Positions 25,340 to 34,109 of a stretch of 64,000 bases of DNA are shown here, in pieces. Numbering within the stretch: the stretch's first letter is position 1; every line of letters starts with the position of its first letter. The notes under the pieces were generated by a model. The model was not told the origin of the DNA and made no database searches. It saw only the letters and a program-made list of their open reading frames with translations. The DNA comes from Lachnobacterium bovis. Its GTDB lineage: Bacteria > Bacillota > Clostridia > Lachnospirales > Lachnospiraceae. The position numbers and the translations under genes are program-made. The stretch covers positions 62,001-126,000 of the forward strand of contig NZ_FOGW01000009.1 of NCBI RefSeq assembly GCF_900111325.1, in the 5' to 3' direction.

Positions 25340-25462
25340 CTATATATTTTTTAACAAGGTCAGACAAATGTAAAATTTATTTATATACTTAATACCGGGC
25401 CCTTCAGTCTCTTTTCCAGAAGAATATCCTGACCTACTCCCTCCATTATCTCCACTTTCCAT
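25340..25462 (-). CDS. Candidate small protein of 40 residues
   Basis: A short frame with a good ribosome binding site (GAGGTG, about 7 nt before the ATG) and a near-consensus promoter 42 bp upstream. The product begins MESGDNGGSRSGYSSGKETE, Gly/Ser-rich, and ends in a hydrophobic stretch (FYICLTLLKNI). No family was recognised. The composition of the first half is unlike the AT-driven noise around it, which argues for selection now or in the recent past. It could also be the stump of a decayed gene. Confidence 0.4.
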   Translation of the reverse strand: MESGDNGGSRSGYSSGKETEGPGIKYINKFYICLTLLKNI

Positions 25463-25503
25463 TTGTCTCACCTCTCTTTTTCTTGATTAAATTCTTCTTA
25501 ATA

Positions 25504-25532
25504 ATTGTATCATATCAATTAATATTTGTAAA
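25504..25532 (-). promoter_or_regulatory. Sigma-A promoter ahead of the 40-residue ORF
   Basis: On the minus strand TTTACA, a 17-bp spacer and TACAAT. The predicted start is about 35 nt before the small ORF, just past the ribosomal operon terminator. Confidence 0.6.
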
Positions 25533-25547
25533 TTTTATAAATAAAAA

Positions 25548-25582
25548 AAGAACTATGTGTAACATCAGCATTACACATAGCT
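25548..25582 (-). terminator. Terminator of the S10-spc-alpha super-operon
   Basis: A perfect 10-bp stem CTATGTGTAA/TTACACATAG followed on the minus strand by TTC and a seven-T run. It lies 14 bp after the rplQ stop. Confidence 0.93.
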
Positions 25583-25595
25583 CAATTTATACCGA

Positions 25596-26117
25596 TTAAA
25601 CTAACTCAAGAATAACTTCTAAAGCGCCGTCACCTTTACGTTGTCCAATCTTTACGATACGAGTATATCCACCGTTACGTGTAGCATATTTTTCTGCATA
25701 CTCGCCAAATAATTTAGCGCAAAGATCAACCTGGTGTCTATCTTTCTTTTTAGTTCCTTCAGTTACTGTATATAAAACTTTGTTAATTTCTTTTCTTGCA
25801 TGATATCTTGAAGGTAAGTCTCTTTTTACAACTTTATCTACAACATCAAAACATGCAACTTTCTTTCCGTCAACAACTTTTTTAATTCTTTTTCCGTTCT
25901 CATCTCTACGTGGAACTTTAGCTTTTACAGTGATTTCTTCGAAGTTATCTTTTTCTTTAACTGCTTTTGCAATTAATCCTTCTGCAATTTTACGAACTTC
26001 TTTAGCTTTAGCTTCTGTTGTAACGATTTTACCGTTAGCTAAAAGAGCAGTTACCTGTCCTCTTAATAAAGCTTTTCTCTGACTAGAAGTTCTGCTTAAT
26101 TTACGATATTTAGCCAT
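25596..26117 (-). CDS. rplQ: 50S ribosomal protein L17
   Basis: A 173-residue L17, longer than the roughly 115-130 residues usual in bacteria. The N-terminal part (MAKYRKLSRTSSQRKALLRG) and the C-terminal part (GGYTRIVKIGQRKGDGALE) are canonical; the extra length is a Lys-rich insertion at about residues 65-125 (PRRDENGKRIKKVVDGKK...). It is the last gene of the alpha operon and is separated from rpoA by a 188-bp structured spacer. AGGAGG precedes the ATG. Confidence 0.97.
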   Translation of the reverse strand: MAKYRKLSRTSSQRKALLRGQVTALLANGKIVTTEAKAKEVRKIAEGLIAKAVKEKDNFEEITVKAKVPRRDENGKRIKKVVDGKKVACFDVVDKVVKRDLPSRYHARKEINKVLYTVTEGTKKKDRHQVDLCAKLFGEYAEKYATRNGGYTRIVKIGQRKGDGALEVILELV

Positions 26118-26305
26118 TTTAATTTTCCTCCTGTGGTACCTACATTTCTACGCCCTTTGGACTTATTAGAAGTGCAGGCTTATATAATGAAGAGCTTCAT
26201 TTCATAGAGCCCTTCAATTGCCACTCATGACTATAGACATACTCCATGCCACATGGACTTACTGTTTCTGCCTAATAATGAGTAATTTTAGTTACTATTA
26301 GAGTT
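26118..26305 (-). other. Structured spacer between rpoA and rplQ
   Basis: 188 bp with several short inverted repeats, such as CCATG/CATGG near 26245-26260 and ATGAA/TTCAT near 26189-26202. No ORF or promoter was convincing. It may be a processing or control site for rplQ. Confidence 0.3.
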
Positions 26306-27265
26306 TTATTCAACTCCGTGATTTAATTCAAGTCCTAGCTCTTTTAATTTAGCTAAAACTTCTTCTAATGATTTACGACCAAGGTTACGAACCTTCATCA
26401 TATCATCAGGTGTTTTATTAATTAGTTCTTCAACAGTGTTGATACCTGCTCTCTTTAAGCAATTGTATGAACGAACAGAAAGTTCTAATTCATCAATATT
26501 CATAACAAGAACTTGCTCTTTAGCATCACTTTCTTTTTCAACCATTACCTCAGCCTGCTGTGCAGCATCAGATAAATCGATGAATAAGTTTAAGTGTTCG
26601 CTAAGAACCTTAGCAGCTAAACTAACTGCTTCATCTGGTTCAAGTGTTCCATTTGTATAAACATCTAAAGCGAGCTTATCAAAATCTGTAACTTGACCAA
26701 CACGAGTATTCTCTATTGAAAGATTTACACGCTCTACCGGAGTATAGATAGAATCAACAGCAATAACACCGATTGGAGTATCATCTGTTTTATTCTTATC
26801 TGCACTTACATAACCTCTACCTTTAGTTATAGTAAGCTCCATGTATAATTTGCTTTCAGCGCCACCGTTTAAGTGAGCTATTACTAAATCCGGGTTCATT
26901 ATCTCGATATCAGAATCAACCTGAATATCAGCTGCGGTAACAACGCCTTCACCTTCGAATTCAATATAAGCAACTTTTGGTTCATTTGTAGAACTGGTAT
27001 TTTTAATTGCAAGATTCTTGATATTCATGATGATCTCAGTAACATCTTCCTTAACACCTGGAATTGAACTGAACTCATGTAAAACACCTTCGATCTTAAC
27101 CTGGCTGACAGCTGCTCCTGGTAATGAAGAAAGCATAATTCTTCTCAAAGAATTACCAAGTGTTGTACCATAACCTCTTTCTAATGGCTCAACAACAAAT
27201 CTGCCATATTTTTTATCATCTGATATTTCAGCGATTTCAATTTTTGGTTTTTCAAAATCGAACAC
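26306..27265 (-). CDS. rpoA: DNA-directed RNA polymerase alpha subunit
   Basis: A 319-residue protein that starts at GTG with AGGAGGG upstream. Residues 1-230 form the assembly domain (PLERGYGTTLGNSLRRIMLSS is its signature, near 26-46), and 250-319 form the C-terminal domain that contacts UP elements and activators (LELSVRSYNCLKRAGINTV). It is the scaffold for beta and beta-prime. It follows rpsD in the alpha operon as usual. Confidence 0.98.
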   Translation of the reverse strand: MFDFEKPKIEIAEISDDKKYGRFVVEPLERGYGTTLGNSLRRIMLSSLPGAAVSQVKIEGVLHEFSSIPGVKEDVTEIIMNIKNLAIKNTSSTNEPKVAYIEFEGEGVVTAADIQVDSDIEIMNPDLVIAHLNGGAESKLYMELTITKGRGYVSADKNKTDDTPIGVIAVDSIYTPVERVNLSIENTRVGQVTDFDKLALDVYTNGTLEPDEAVSLAAKVLSEHLNLFIDLSDAAQQAEVMVEKESDAKEQVLVMNIDELELSVRSYNCLKRAGINTVEELINKTPDDMMKVRNLGRKSLEEVLAKLKELGLELNHGVE

Positions 27266-27317
27266 TACAAAGTCCCTCCTTCTCGGGTATCGTTGCTAAT
27301 TTACTTAATACTAATTA

Positions 27318-27908
27318 TTATTTAGAATATAACTCGACGATAAGCATTTCGTCTACTGGAACATCGATCTGCTCACGTGTTGGTAAATTCTTTACAGTTC
27401 CCTGTAATTTTTCTGCATCAACGTCTAACCACTCTGGAACTAATCTTCCACCAGCTACTTCTACAACGTCTTTCATTCTCTGAGAATTTTTTCTAGCTTC
27501 TCTGATTTCAACAACATCACCAGCTTTTACAAGGTATGAAGGGATGTTTACTAATTTTCCGTTAACTGTAACGAACTTATGTCCTACAATCTGTCTAGCT
27601 TCTCTTCTTGTTCTTGCGAAACCAAGTCTGAAAATAACATTATCAAGTCTAGACTCTAAAATAGTCATAAGGTTTGAACCAGTGATACCTTTCATTCTAT
27701 CAGCTCTTTCATAATAGTTATGGAAAGGTTTCTCTAATACACCATATATGAACTTAGCTTTCTGTTTTTCTCTTAACTGAAGTCCATATTCAGAGATTTT
27801 TCTACCTCTTTTTAAATTTCTTTTTGATTTTTTATCATATCCTAAGTAACTTGGCTCTAAACCAAGAGATCTGCATCTTTTAAGTACAGGTACTTTATTA
27901 ACTGCCAT
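27318..27908 (-). CDS. rpsD: 30S ribosomal protein S4
   Basis: A 196-residue S4, with the S4 RNA-binding domain at about residues 90-150 (ESRLDNVIFRLGFARTRREA). It is a primary 16S rRNA binder. The N-terminal VLKRCRSLGLEP lacks the zinc cysteines seen in some S4 proteins. S4 is the autogenous repressor of the alpha operon in several bacteria, so the long region ahead of rpsM is a candidate target. AGGAGG lies before the ATG. Confidence 0.97.
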   Translation of the reverse strand: MAVNKVPVLKRCRSLGLEPSYLGYDKKSKRNLKRGRKISEYGLQLREKQKAKFIYGVLEKPFHNYYERADRMKGITGSNLMTILESRLDNVIFRLGFARTRREARQIVGHKFVTVNGKLVNIPSYLVKAGDVVEIREARKNSQRMKDVVEVAGGRLVPEWLDVDAEKLQGTVKNLPTREQIDVPVDEMLIVELYSK

Positions 27909-27926
27909 CTTAATCTATACCTCCTA

Positions 27927-28322
27927 TTAGACTCTTCTACGTTTTGGTGGACGACAACCATTATGAGGTACTGGAGTTACATCTTTAATACTTGTAACTT
28001 CAAGACCACATGCAGAAAGTGCACGAATTGCTGCTTCTCTACCTGATCCTGGTCCTTTAACCATAACGTCTACAGTCTTTAATCCATGAATTAAAGCTGC
28101 CTTTGTTGCTGTTTCAGCTGCCATCTGTGCAGCATATGGAGTAGATTTCTTTGAACCTCTAAATCCTAGACCACCAGCACTTGCCCATGATAAAGCATTA
28201 CCTTCAGCATCTGTAATTGTAACGATTGTGTTATTGAAAGATGACTGAATGTGTGCTTGTCCGCGTTCAACGTTTTTCTTTACACGCTTTTTAGTTGTTT
28301 TCTTTGCAACGTTTTTAGCCAT
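27927..28322 (-). CDS. rpsK: 30S ribosomal protein S11
   Basis: A 131-residue S11 with a basic N-terminus (KKTTKKRVKKNVERG) and the canonical core NTIVTITDAEGNALSW and end PVPHNGCRPPKRRRV. It forms part of the 30S platform. It sits between rpsM and rpsD in the standard alpha-operon order, with an 80-bp spacer to rpsM. Confidence 0.98.
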   Translation of the reverse strand: MAKNVAKKTTKKRVKKNVERGQAHIQSSFNNTIVTITDAEGNALSWASAGGLGFRGSKKSTPYAAQMAAETATKAALIHGLKTVDVMVKGPGSGREAAIRALSACGLEVTSIKDVTPVPHNGCRPPKRRRV

Positions 28323-28402
28323 TTTAAAACTAACCTACTTTCTTTCAAATTTATGTTCTAAGTACACCACTTGTACTCAGTATTTACATTGTTATTTTTT
28401 AA

Positions 28403-28771
28403 TTATTTTTTCTTGTTTGCAACAGTTCTCTTTGGACCTTTTCTTGTTCTTGCATTAGTCTTTGTTTTCTGACCACGAACTGGAAGTCCTTTTCTGTGAC
28501 GGATTCCTCTATAACATCCGATTTCTTGTAATCTCTTAATGTTAAGAGCGATTTCTCTTCTTAAATCACCTTCTACAGTCTGAGTTTCATCAATAACTGT
28601 ACTGATTTTCTTAACTTCTTCATCTGTTAAATCTCTAACACGTGTGCTAGGATCTACACCAGCTGCTTCAAGAATACGATTTGAACTTACTCTACCAATA
28701 CCGTAAATGTATGTTAAACCGATTTCAACACGTTTTTCTCTTGGTAAATCTACACCTGCAATACGAGCCAT
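28403..28771 (-). CDS. rpsM: 30S ribosomal protein S13
   Basis: A 122-residue S13, canonical throughout: MARIAGVDLPREKRVEIGLT, the H2TH-type YIYGIGRV, and the basic tail TNARTRKGPKRTVANKKK that reaches the decoding centre. GGAGGTG lies 9 nt before the ATG. It is the first gene of the alpha segment proper and is preceded by a 347-bp non-coding stretch. Confidence 0.98.
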   Translation of the reverse strand: MARIAGVDLPREKRVEIGLTYIYGIGRVSSNRILEAAGVDPSTRVRDLTDEEVKKISTVIDETQTVEGDLRREIALNIKRLQEIGCYRGIRHRKGLPVRGQKTKTNARTRKGPKRTVANKKK

Positions 28772-29118
28772 GTGTGTTTACACCTCCATATTTTCTCTTT
28801 TTTATAACTTGCTTAGCATATCTGCAACAAAATATACTTTTATCCGAATCTCATTCTTGCACAGCTACGGTTGCACGTCCTGAAATGTGTGTACAACAAC
28901 GAATATTCCATATTTTCTTTCAGTCAATGACTTACTTGACATCTATTTTAATTTACACTTACTCGGTATTATAAGCATAAATACAGTAGGATGACACTAC
29001 TGTTTATTATGAACAGTACATAAATGCACTGCAGCCGCACATAATCATAATAATCAGTGATTTACTGATTTTCAAAAGAATATCTTTTATGCACAAATAA
29101 CAGGGTTAATATAATTGA
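28772..29118 (-). promoter_or_regulatory. Long leader between rpmJ and rpsM with hairpins and possible internal promoter
   Basis: 347 bp with no gene. It contains two clear hairpins, ACAGTAG/CTACTGT (28983-29003) and AATCAGT/ACTGATT (29052-29070). A possible promoter on the minus strand has GTGTCA, an 18-bp spacer and a perfect TATAAT at 28968-28973, which would give rpsM a leader of nearly 190 nt. This is where S4 autoregulation is expected. No known RNA family was matched. Confidence 0.4.
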
Positions 29119-29232
29119 TTAGCCCTGTCTCTGTTTGTGTTTTGGATTTTCGCAGATAATTCTGACTCTTCCTTTTCTTTTGATGACTTTGCATTTTTCG
29201 CAAATAGGTTTAACTGATGATCTTACCTTCAC
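29119..29232 (-). CDS. rpmJ: 50S ribosomal protein L36
   Basis: A 37-residue zinc-ribbon L36 that starts at GTG with AAAGGAGG upstream. Translation reads VKVRSSVKPICEKCKVIKRK and then GRVRIICENPKHKQRQG, with the CxxC, C and H ligands of the zinc site. It lies between infA and rpsM, its standard place. Confidence 0.97.
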   Translation of the reverse strand: MKVRSSVKPICEKCKVIKRKGRVRIICENPKHKQRQG

Positions 29233-29340
29233 AGCAAATCCTCCTTTCTCTATCAAGCTTCCCCAAACTTGTCGAGGAATACTTTCCAAAAGTGTCCGTT
29301 TTATATTATAACTTTAAACACTTTGAAAGTCAATACTATT

Positions 29341-29559
29341 TTATTTATCTCTCCAAATAATTCTTCCTTTAGTTAAATCATAAGGAGACATCTCAATAGT
29401 TACCTTATCTCCAGGTAAAATTCTAATGAAGTTCATTCTTAATTTACCGCTGATAGTTGCTAAAATCTGATGACCATTTTCTAATTCAACTTTAAAAAAT
29501 GCATTTGGTAATTTTTCAACTACAACTCCTTCAACTTCAATTACATCTGCTTTAGACAT
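29341..29559 (-). CDS. infA: Translation initiation factor IF-1
   Basis: A 72-residue OB-fold protein from the ATG with AGGAGG 8 nt upstream; a longer frame adds seven residues but its start lacks a site. The sequence (SKADVIEVEGVVVEKLPNAF, later GKLRMNFIRILPGDKV and GRIIWRDK) is canonical. IF-1 occupies the ribosomal A site during initiation. It is 47 bp downstream of map. Confidence 0.98.
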   Translation of the reverse strand: MSKADVIEVEGVVVEKLPNAFFKVELENGHQILATISGKLRMNFIRILPGDKVTIEMSPYDLTKGRIIWRDK

Positions 29560-29606
29560 TACTTTATCCTCCTGTGTCAATTGATTTTTGATTTTAGTTA
29601 ATTTAT

Positions 29607-30395
29607 TTAAAATAGTTCTAGAAAACCATCTTCTTTTTCTTTTTCTGTTAGAGTCAAAATTTCAGGTTTGCCATCTGTAATAAGGACTGTATTTTCATAA
29701 TGTGCTGAATTTTTCATATCAGACGTTACTGCTGTCCAACCATTACTACACAAATCGACTTTAAATGTTCCTTCATTAATCATTGGTTCAATAGCTAATG
29801 TCATTCCCTTTCTTAATAAAGGGCCTCTATTAGTACACACAAAATTTGGAATTTCTGGCTCTTGATGTAAACTTGTACCGATTCCATGTCCTACAAAACT
29901 TCGAACCACTCCATATCCCATTCCTTCTGCATAATTTCCAATTGCATTCGAAACATCGCTCAAATAGTTACCTGCTGAAGCTTTCTTCATTCCTTCAAAG
30001 AAACTCTTTCTTGTAACTTTTATCAATTTTTCTGCACTTTCTGAAATTTTTCCAACGCCAACTGTTCTAGCTGCGTCAGAATGATATCCTTTATATATTA
30101 CACCAGCATCTAAACTTATAATGTCACCTTCTTTGACAATCCTAGTCTTTGAAGGTATACCATGTACTACCTCATCATTTAAAGATATACAAATTGATGC
30201 TGGAAATCCTTGATAATTTTTAAAAGAAGGTATACATCCATACTCTCTTATCAAATTTTCGCCTATCTGATCAATTTCATATGTAGACATACCAGCCTGA
30301 ATTTCTTGCGCTAATCTTTGGTGTACATTAGCTAAAATCTCTCCTGCTTTACGCATGAGGTCAATTTCACGTTCAGATTTAATCGTAATACTCAT
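29607..30395 (-). CDS. map: Type I methionine aminopeptidase
   Basis: A 262-residue metalloprotease that removes N-terminal methionine. The metal ligands are visible: SLDAGVIYKGYHSDAART (two Asp), GHGIGTSLHQEPEIPN (His), AIEPMINEG (Glu) and YENTVLIT (Glu). The C-terminus extends about 10 residues beyond the core (EKEDGFLELF). The ATG overlaps the adk stop (TAATG), and AGGTGAT inside adk serves as its ribosome binding site. Confidence 0.97.
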   Translation of the reverse strand: MSITIKSEREIDLMRKAGEILANVHQRLAQEIQAGMSTYEIDQIGENLIREYGCIPSFKNYQGFPASICISLNDEVVHGIPSKTRIVKEGDIISLDAGVIYKGYHSDAARTVGVGKISESAEKLIKVTRKSFFEGMKKASAGNYLSDVSNAIGNYAEGMGYGVVRSFVGHGIGTSLHQEPEIPNFVCTNRGPLLRKGMTLAIEPMINEGTFKVDLCSNGWTAVTSDMKNSAHYENTVLITDGKPEILTLTEKEKEDGFLELF

Positions 30396-31045
30396 TATCT
30401 ATCACCTAAAATTGTAACTATGTCTTCGAAAACCTTATCTAAATTTTGTGTTCCATCAACTGTTTTTAATATGCCTTTTTTACTATAAAAATCAATTAAT
30501 GGTTGTGTTTGATCATGATAAACACTTAATCTATTTTTTACAGTTTCAGGCTTATCATCTTCTCTTAAAACAATTTCGTTGCCACATGCATCACATACAC
30601 CCTCAACTTTTGTTGGGTTAAATTCGATATGATATGTAGCTCCACAATTTAAGCAAGCTCTTCTTCCGCCCATTCTTTTGATAATGTTTTCATCTGGAAC
30701 ATCAACATTGATTGCATAATCCATGCTCTGTTGAGCTGATGTTAACGCATTTTCAAGTGCCTCTGCCTGTGGAATAGTTCTTGGAAAACCATCTAAAATG
30801 AAACCATTTTTGCAATCTTCCTGTTGAATTCTATCCATAACCAAATCACATGTTAATTCATCTGGTACTAAGGCACCTTTATCCATGTACTCTTTAGCTT
30901 TTTTTCCTAAATCTGTACCATTTTTTATGTTAGCACGAAAAATATCTCCTGTTGAGATATGAGGGATTTCATACTTTGCAGAAATCTGTTTTGCTTGAGT
31001 TCCCTTTCCTGCTCCAGGAGCTCCTAACATAATAATTTTCATCAT
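30395..31045 (-). CDS. adk: Adenylate kinase (zinc-containing)
   Basis: A 216-residue kinase that balances AMP, ADP and ATP. The P-loop GAPGAGKGTQ sits at residues 8-17. The long LID domain carries a four-cysteine zinc site (CLNCG and CDACG, near residues 130-153), as in Gram-positive enzymes. Two adjacent ATGs are possible; the second is better spaced from GGAG. It is followed by map with a 1-nt overlap. Confidence 0.97.
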   Translation of the reverse strand: MMKIIMLGAPGAGKGTQAKQISAKYEIPHISTGDIFRANIKNGTDLGKKAKEYMDKGALVPDELTCDLVMDRIQQEDCKNGFILDGFPRTIPQAEALENALTSAQQSMDYAINVDVPDENIIKRMGGRRACLNCGATYHIEFNPTKVEGVCDACGNEIVLREDDKPETVKNRLSVYHDQTQPLIDFYSKKGILKTVDGTQNLDKVFEDIVTILGDR

Positions 31046-31100
31046 TTTTCTCCTTTTACACTGACCCAGTATAATCCATAATTTATGATTTTATTATAAT

Positions 31101-31145
31101 TGCACAGAAAGGAGATACAGTCTAAGCCGTATCTCCAATTGTGCA
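31101..31145 (-). other. Hairpin between secY and adk
   Basis: A two-part stem: outer TGCACA/TGTGCA and inner GGAGATAC/GTATCTCC with a 10-nt loop. No T-run follows on the minus strand, so it is more likely an RNA processing or stability element than a terminator. Confidence 0.55.
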
Positions 31146-31151
31146 TTCAAA

Positions 31152-32474
31152 TTAGTCGCTTAAGAAACCTTTGTAATAGCGCACTAACATTTGTGACTCA
31201 ACCTGTTTAATTGTTTCAATGATAACACCTACGATGATGATAATAGATGTTCCACCAAATGAAACTTGAGCTCCGAAAACTCCATTAAAGAAGATTGGTA
31301 CAAACGCAACAATTGCTAATCCGATAGCTCCTGTGAAAACAACATAATTTAAAATTGTATTCAAATAATCGCTTGTCGATTTACCTGGTCTAATACCTGG
31401 AATAAATCCACCAGAACGTTTCATATTATTTGCAATTTCTAATGGATTAAAAGTAATCTGTGTATAGAAATATGCAAACGCTATAATTAATAAAATATAC
31501 ACTAACAAACCGATATTATATTCAGGATGTTCCGCTTTACACCAGTTTGATTGTGATAATGTATTAAGAATCTTTGCTCCAATACCTGTTCCTTTATCTT
31601 TTCCAAGAACACTTGCAATAATTACAGGTGTTTGTAACAATGATTGTGCAAAGATAACTGGAATAACACCAGCTGTATTTACTTTTAAAGGAATATTTGT
31701 ATGTTGTCCGCCAACTTGTTTTCTTCCTTGTATTTTCTTTGAATACTGAACAGGAATTCTGCGCTCTGCTCCTTGAAGTAAAACTACGAACCATACCATA
31801 GCAATTATAATAACAGCAATAATAAATGCTGCCAAAGTTGCTTTAGGTATTTTCTTTCCAGAAATAAATTGTGTCCATAAAGAACCAATATCTTCTGGCA
31901 TTCTTGAAATAATATTAATTGTTAATACAATAGAAATACCATTTCCAATACCCTTCTCAGTAATTTGTTCACCGATCCACATTAAAATAACTGAACCAGC
32001 TGTTAATACAGAAACTACCATAACAATATTAAGTGCTGTTGGTAATTTTGTATTTAAGTATCCGCCACGGTAAAAACTTACAACCATTGCAATAGACTGT
32101 ACTAGGCCTAAAACAACAGTCAAGTATCTTGTAATCGCAACAATCTTCTTTCTACCATCTTCTCCATCTTCTTGCATCTTTTCCAATTGTGGAATAGCTA
32201 CAGTTAGAAGTTGAATAATGATAGATGCTGTGATGTATGGTGTGATATTCAGTGCGAATACCGACATATTTAAAAACGAACCGCCAGTAATTGCATTAAA
32301 AAATCCCAATCCATCTGATGTCTGGTTTTTAAACCACTCCGAGAATACTTTGCCATTTACACCAGGAATAGGAAGTTGACTCCCTATTCTGATGACTATA
32401 AGCATAAAAAAAGTATATAAAATTTTCTTACGAATATCTTTAATTTTAAATGCATTACGGACTGTTTCTAGCAT
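31152..32474 (-). CDS. secY: Protein translocase subunit SecY
   Basis: A 440-residue, ten-helix channel of the Sec translocon. Recognisable parts are the plug and helix 2 (LGFFNAITGGSFLNMSVFAL), GIGNGISIVLTINI, and the cytosolic loop AERRIPVQYSKK that binds SecA and ribosomes. It forms SecYEG with SecE and SecG encoded elsewhere. The ATG overlaps the rplO stop (TAATG), with GAGGTGA inside rplO, so it is translationally coupled. Confidence 0.98.
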   Translation of the reverse strand: MLETVRNAFKIKDIRKKILYTFFMLIVIRIGSQLPIPGVNGKVFSEWFKNQTSDGLGFFNAITGGSFLNMSVFALNITPYITASIIIQLLTVAIPQLEKMQEDGEDGRKKIVAITRYLTVVLGLVQSIAMVVSFYRGGYLNTKLPTALNIVMVVSVLTAGSVILMWIGEQITEKGIGNGISIVLTINIISRMPEDIGSLWTQFISGKKIPKATLAAFIIAVIIIAMVWFVVLLQGAERRIPVQYSKKIQGRKQVGGQHTNIPLKVNTAGVIPVIFAQSLLQTPVIIASVLGKDKGTGIGAKILNTLSQSNWCKAEHPEYNIGLLVYILLIIAFAYFYTQITFNPLEIANNMKRSGGFIPGIRPGKSTSDYLNTILNYVVFTGAIGLAIVAFVPIFFNGVFGAQVSFGGTSIIIIVGVIIETIKQVESQMLVRYYKGFLSD

Positions 32475-32914
32475 TAGATCACCTCAGCTTTTCCACCAAG
32501 TGCTTCGATTTTCTCTTTAGCACTTGCGCTGAATGCGTCAGCTTGAACAGTAAGTTTTTTAGTTAATTCTCCATTACCTAAAATCTTAACACCATCTCTT
32601 GGATTCTTAACGATACCACATTCGATTAATGTAGCAACTGAAACTGTTGTATCATTTTCGAATCTATCTAAAGTGCTAATATTAATTGCAACGATGTCTT
32701 TAGAGTTTCTATTTGTGAAACCTCTCTTAGGCAAACGTCTGTATAAAGGCATTTGTCCACCTTCAAAACCTGGTCTTGGTGCTCCTGAACGAGCTTTCTG
32801 ACCTTTATGTCCTTTACCAGCTGTTTTACCATTGCCTGAACCATGTCCACGACCTTTTCTAAAATTGCTGCTTTGTCTTGAACCAGCAGCAGCTTTTAAA
32901 CTTGATAAATCCAT
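32474..32914 (-). CDS. rplO: 50S ribosomal protein L15
   Basis: A 146-residue L15, with the Gly/Lys/Arg-rich N-terminus (RKGRGHGSGNGKTAGKGHKG) that threads into 23S rRNA, then the globular domain. AAGGAGG precedes the ATG. It sits between rpmD and secY, coupled to secY. Confidence 0.98.
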   Translation of the reverse strand: MDLSSLKAAAGSRQSSNFRKGRGHGSGNGKTAGKGHKGQKARSGAPRPGFEGGQMPLYRRLPKRGFTNRNSKDIVAINISTLDRFENDTTVSVATLIECGIVKNPRDGVKILGNGELTKKLTVQADAFSASAKEKIEALGGKAEVI

Positions 32915-32942
32915 ACTTGCACCTCCTTATCTTAAAACTAAA

Positions 32943-33128
32943 TTATGCTTCTTCTACCTTTACATATGGTGCTACTTTGCGAAGAGCTCCCTGTGTAGCT
33001 GCATTATCTGGCAACTCAACAGTTTTGTTTAATTTTGTTAATCCCAAAGCTTCGATTGTTTTCTTGTTCTTAGGAACTGCACCAATTGTGGACTTAATAA
33101 GTGTAACTTTTACTTTCTTATCTGCCAT
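32943..33128 (-). CDS. rpmD: 50S ribosomal protein L30
   Basis: A 61-residue L30 with the core VTLIKSTIGAVPKNKKT and LGLTKLNKTVELPDN. It is the short bacterial form. It has AAGGAGG upstream and lies 14 bp after rpsE and 28 bp before rplO. Confidence 0.97.
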   Translation of the reverse strand: MADKKVKVTLIKSTIGAVPKNKKTIEALGLTKLNKTVELPDNAATQGALRKVAPYVKVEEA

Positions 33129-33142
33129 TATTCAATTCCTCC

Positions 33143-33652
33143 TTAACCCAAGATTTCTTCAACAGATTTACCACGAAGTCTTGCAACTTCTTCTGGGGAT
33201 TTTAACTGTCTTAAAGCTTCAATTGTAGCAAGTACAACGTTCTGCTTATTGTTTGATCCTAATGATTTTGTACGAATGTTTTCGATACCTGCTAATTCGC
33301 ACACACTACGTGCTGGACCACCAGCGATGATACCAGTACCTTCAGGAGACTTCTTTAATAATACAGAAGCACCTGTATATTTACCTGTTACGTCATGAGT
33401 AACACTCTTGTTATCGTCTAATTTAACGTTGATTAAGTTCTTGATTGCATCTTCTCTTCCTTTACGGATAGCTTCTGGAACTTCAGCTGCTTTACCAAGA
33501 CCAGCACCAACATGACCATTCTTATCGCCAACAACAACGAGAGCTGTGAAACGCATGTTACGTCCACCTTTAACAACCTTTGTTACACGTTTGATGTCAA
33601 CAACGTTGTCAACTAATTCTAATTGACTTGCATCAATGATTTCACGTTTCAT
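33143..33652 (-). CDS. rpsE: 30S ribosomal protein S5
   Basis: A 169-residue S5 from the ATG with AGGAGG 7 nt upstream; an in-frame ATG 11 codons earlier has none. The double-stranded RNA-binding part (RVTKVVKGGRNMRFTALVVV) and the C-terminal domain (SPEGTGIIAGGPARSVCELA) are canonical. S5 supports decoding fidelity and helicase activity at the mRNA entry. Confidence 0.97.
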   Translation of the reverse strand: MKREIIDASQLELVDNVVDIKRVTKVVKGGRNMRFTALVVVGDKNGHVGAGLGKAAEVPEAIRKGREDAIKNLINVKLDDNKSVTHDVTGKYTGASVLLKKSPEGTGIIAGGPARSVCELAGIENIRTKSLGSNNKQNVVLATIEALRQLKSPEEVARLRGKSVEEILG

Positions 33653-33720
33653 GTTATTTCCTCCTAAAATTTTAAATCTTTCCACTTTTCTAAGTAGAAA
33701 GCGGAGAGTCTAGAAATTTT

Positions 33721-34089
33721 CTAGAACTCTAATCCAGCTTCTCTTGCTGCTTCAGCTAAAGCTTTAACTTTACCTTGGTAAATGAATCCGCCTCTATCAA
33801 AAACAACTTCTTTAATGTTTTTGTCTAAAGCTTTTTTTGCAATAACTGTACCAAGCTTAGCAGCTGCATCAACGTTATTTGTATACTCAAGTTCTGCTTT
33901 CACGTCTTTATTAAGAGTAGATGCAGAAACAATTGTATGTCCAACAGTATCGTCAATAATCTGAGCATACATATGTTGATTGCTTCTGAATACTGCTAAA
34001 CGTGGACGTTCTGCAGTACCTGCAAGATGATTACGCATTCTTTTATGTTTCTTTTCACGAACCTGTGTTCTTGATTTTTTACTAACCAT
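33721..34089 (-). CDS. rplR: 50S ribosomal protein L18
   Basis: A 122-residue L18, a 5S rRNA binder. Canonical parts are RMRNHLAGTAERPRLAVFRS, HMYAQIIDD and FDRGGFIYQGKVKALAEAAR. AAGGAG lies about 10 nt before the ATG. It lies between rplF and rpsE. Confidence 0.98.
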   Translation of the reverse strand: MVSKKSRTQVREKKHKRMRNHLAGTAERPRLAVFRSNQHMYAQIIDDTVGHTIVSASTLNKDVKAELEYTNNVDAAAKLGTVIAKKALDKNIKEVVFDRGGFIYQGKVKALAEAAREAGLEF

Positions 34090-34109
34090 TACTTGTCCAC
34101 TCCTTCTAA

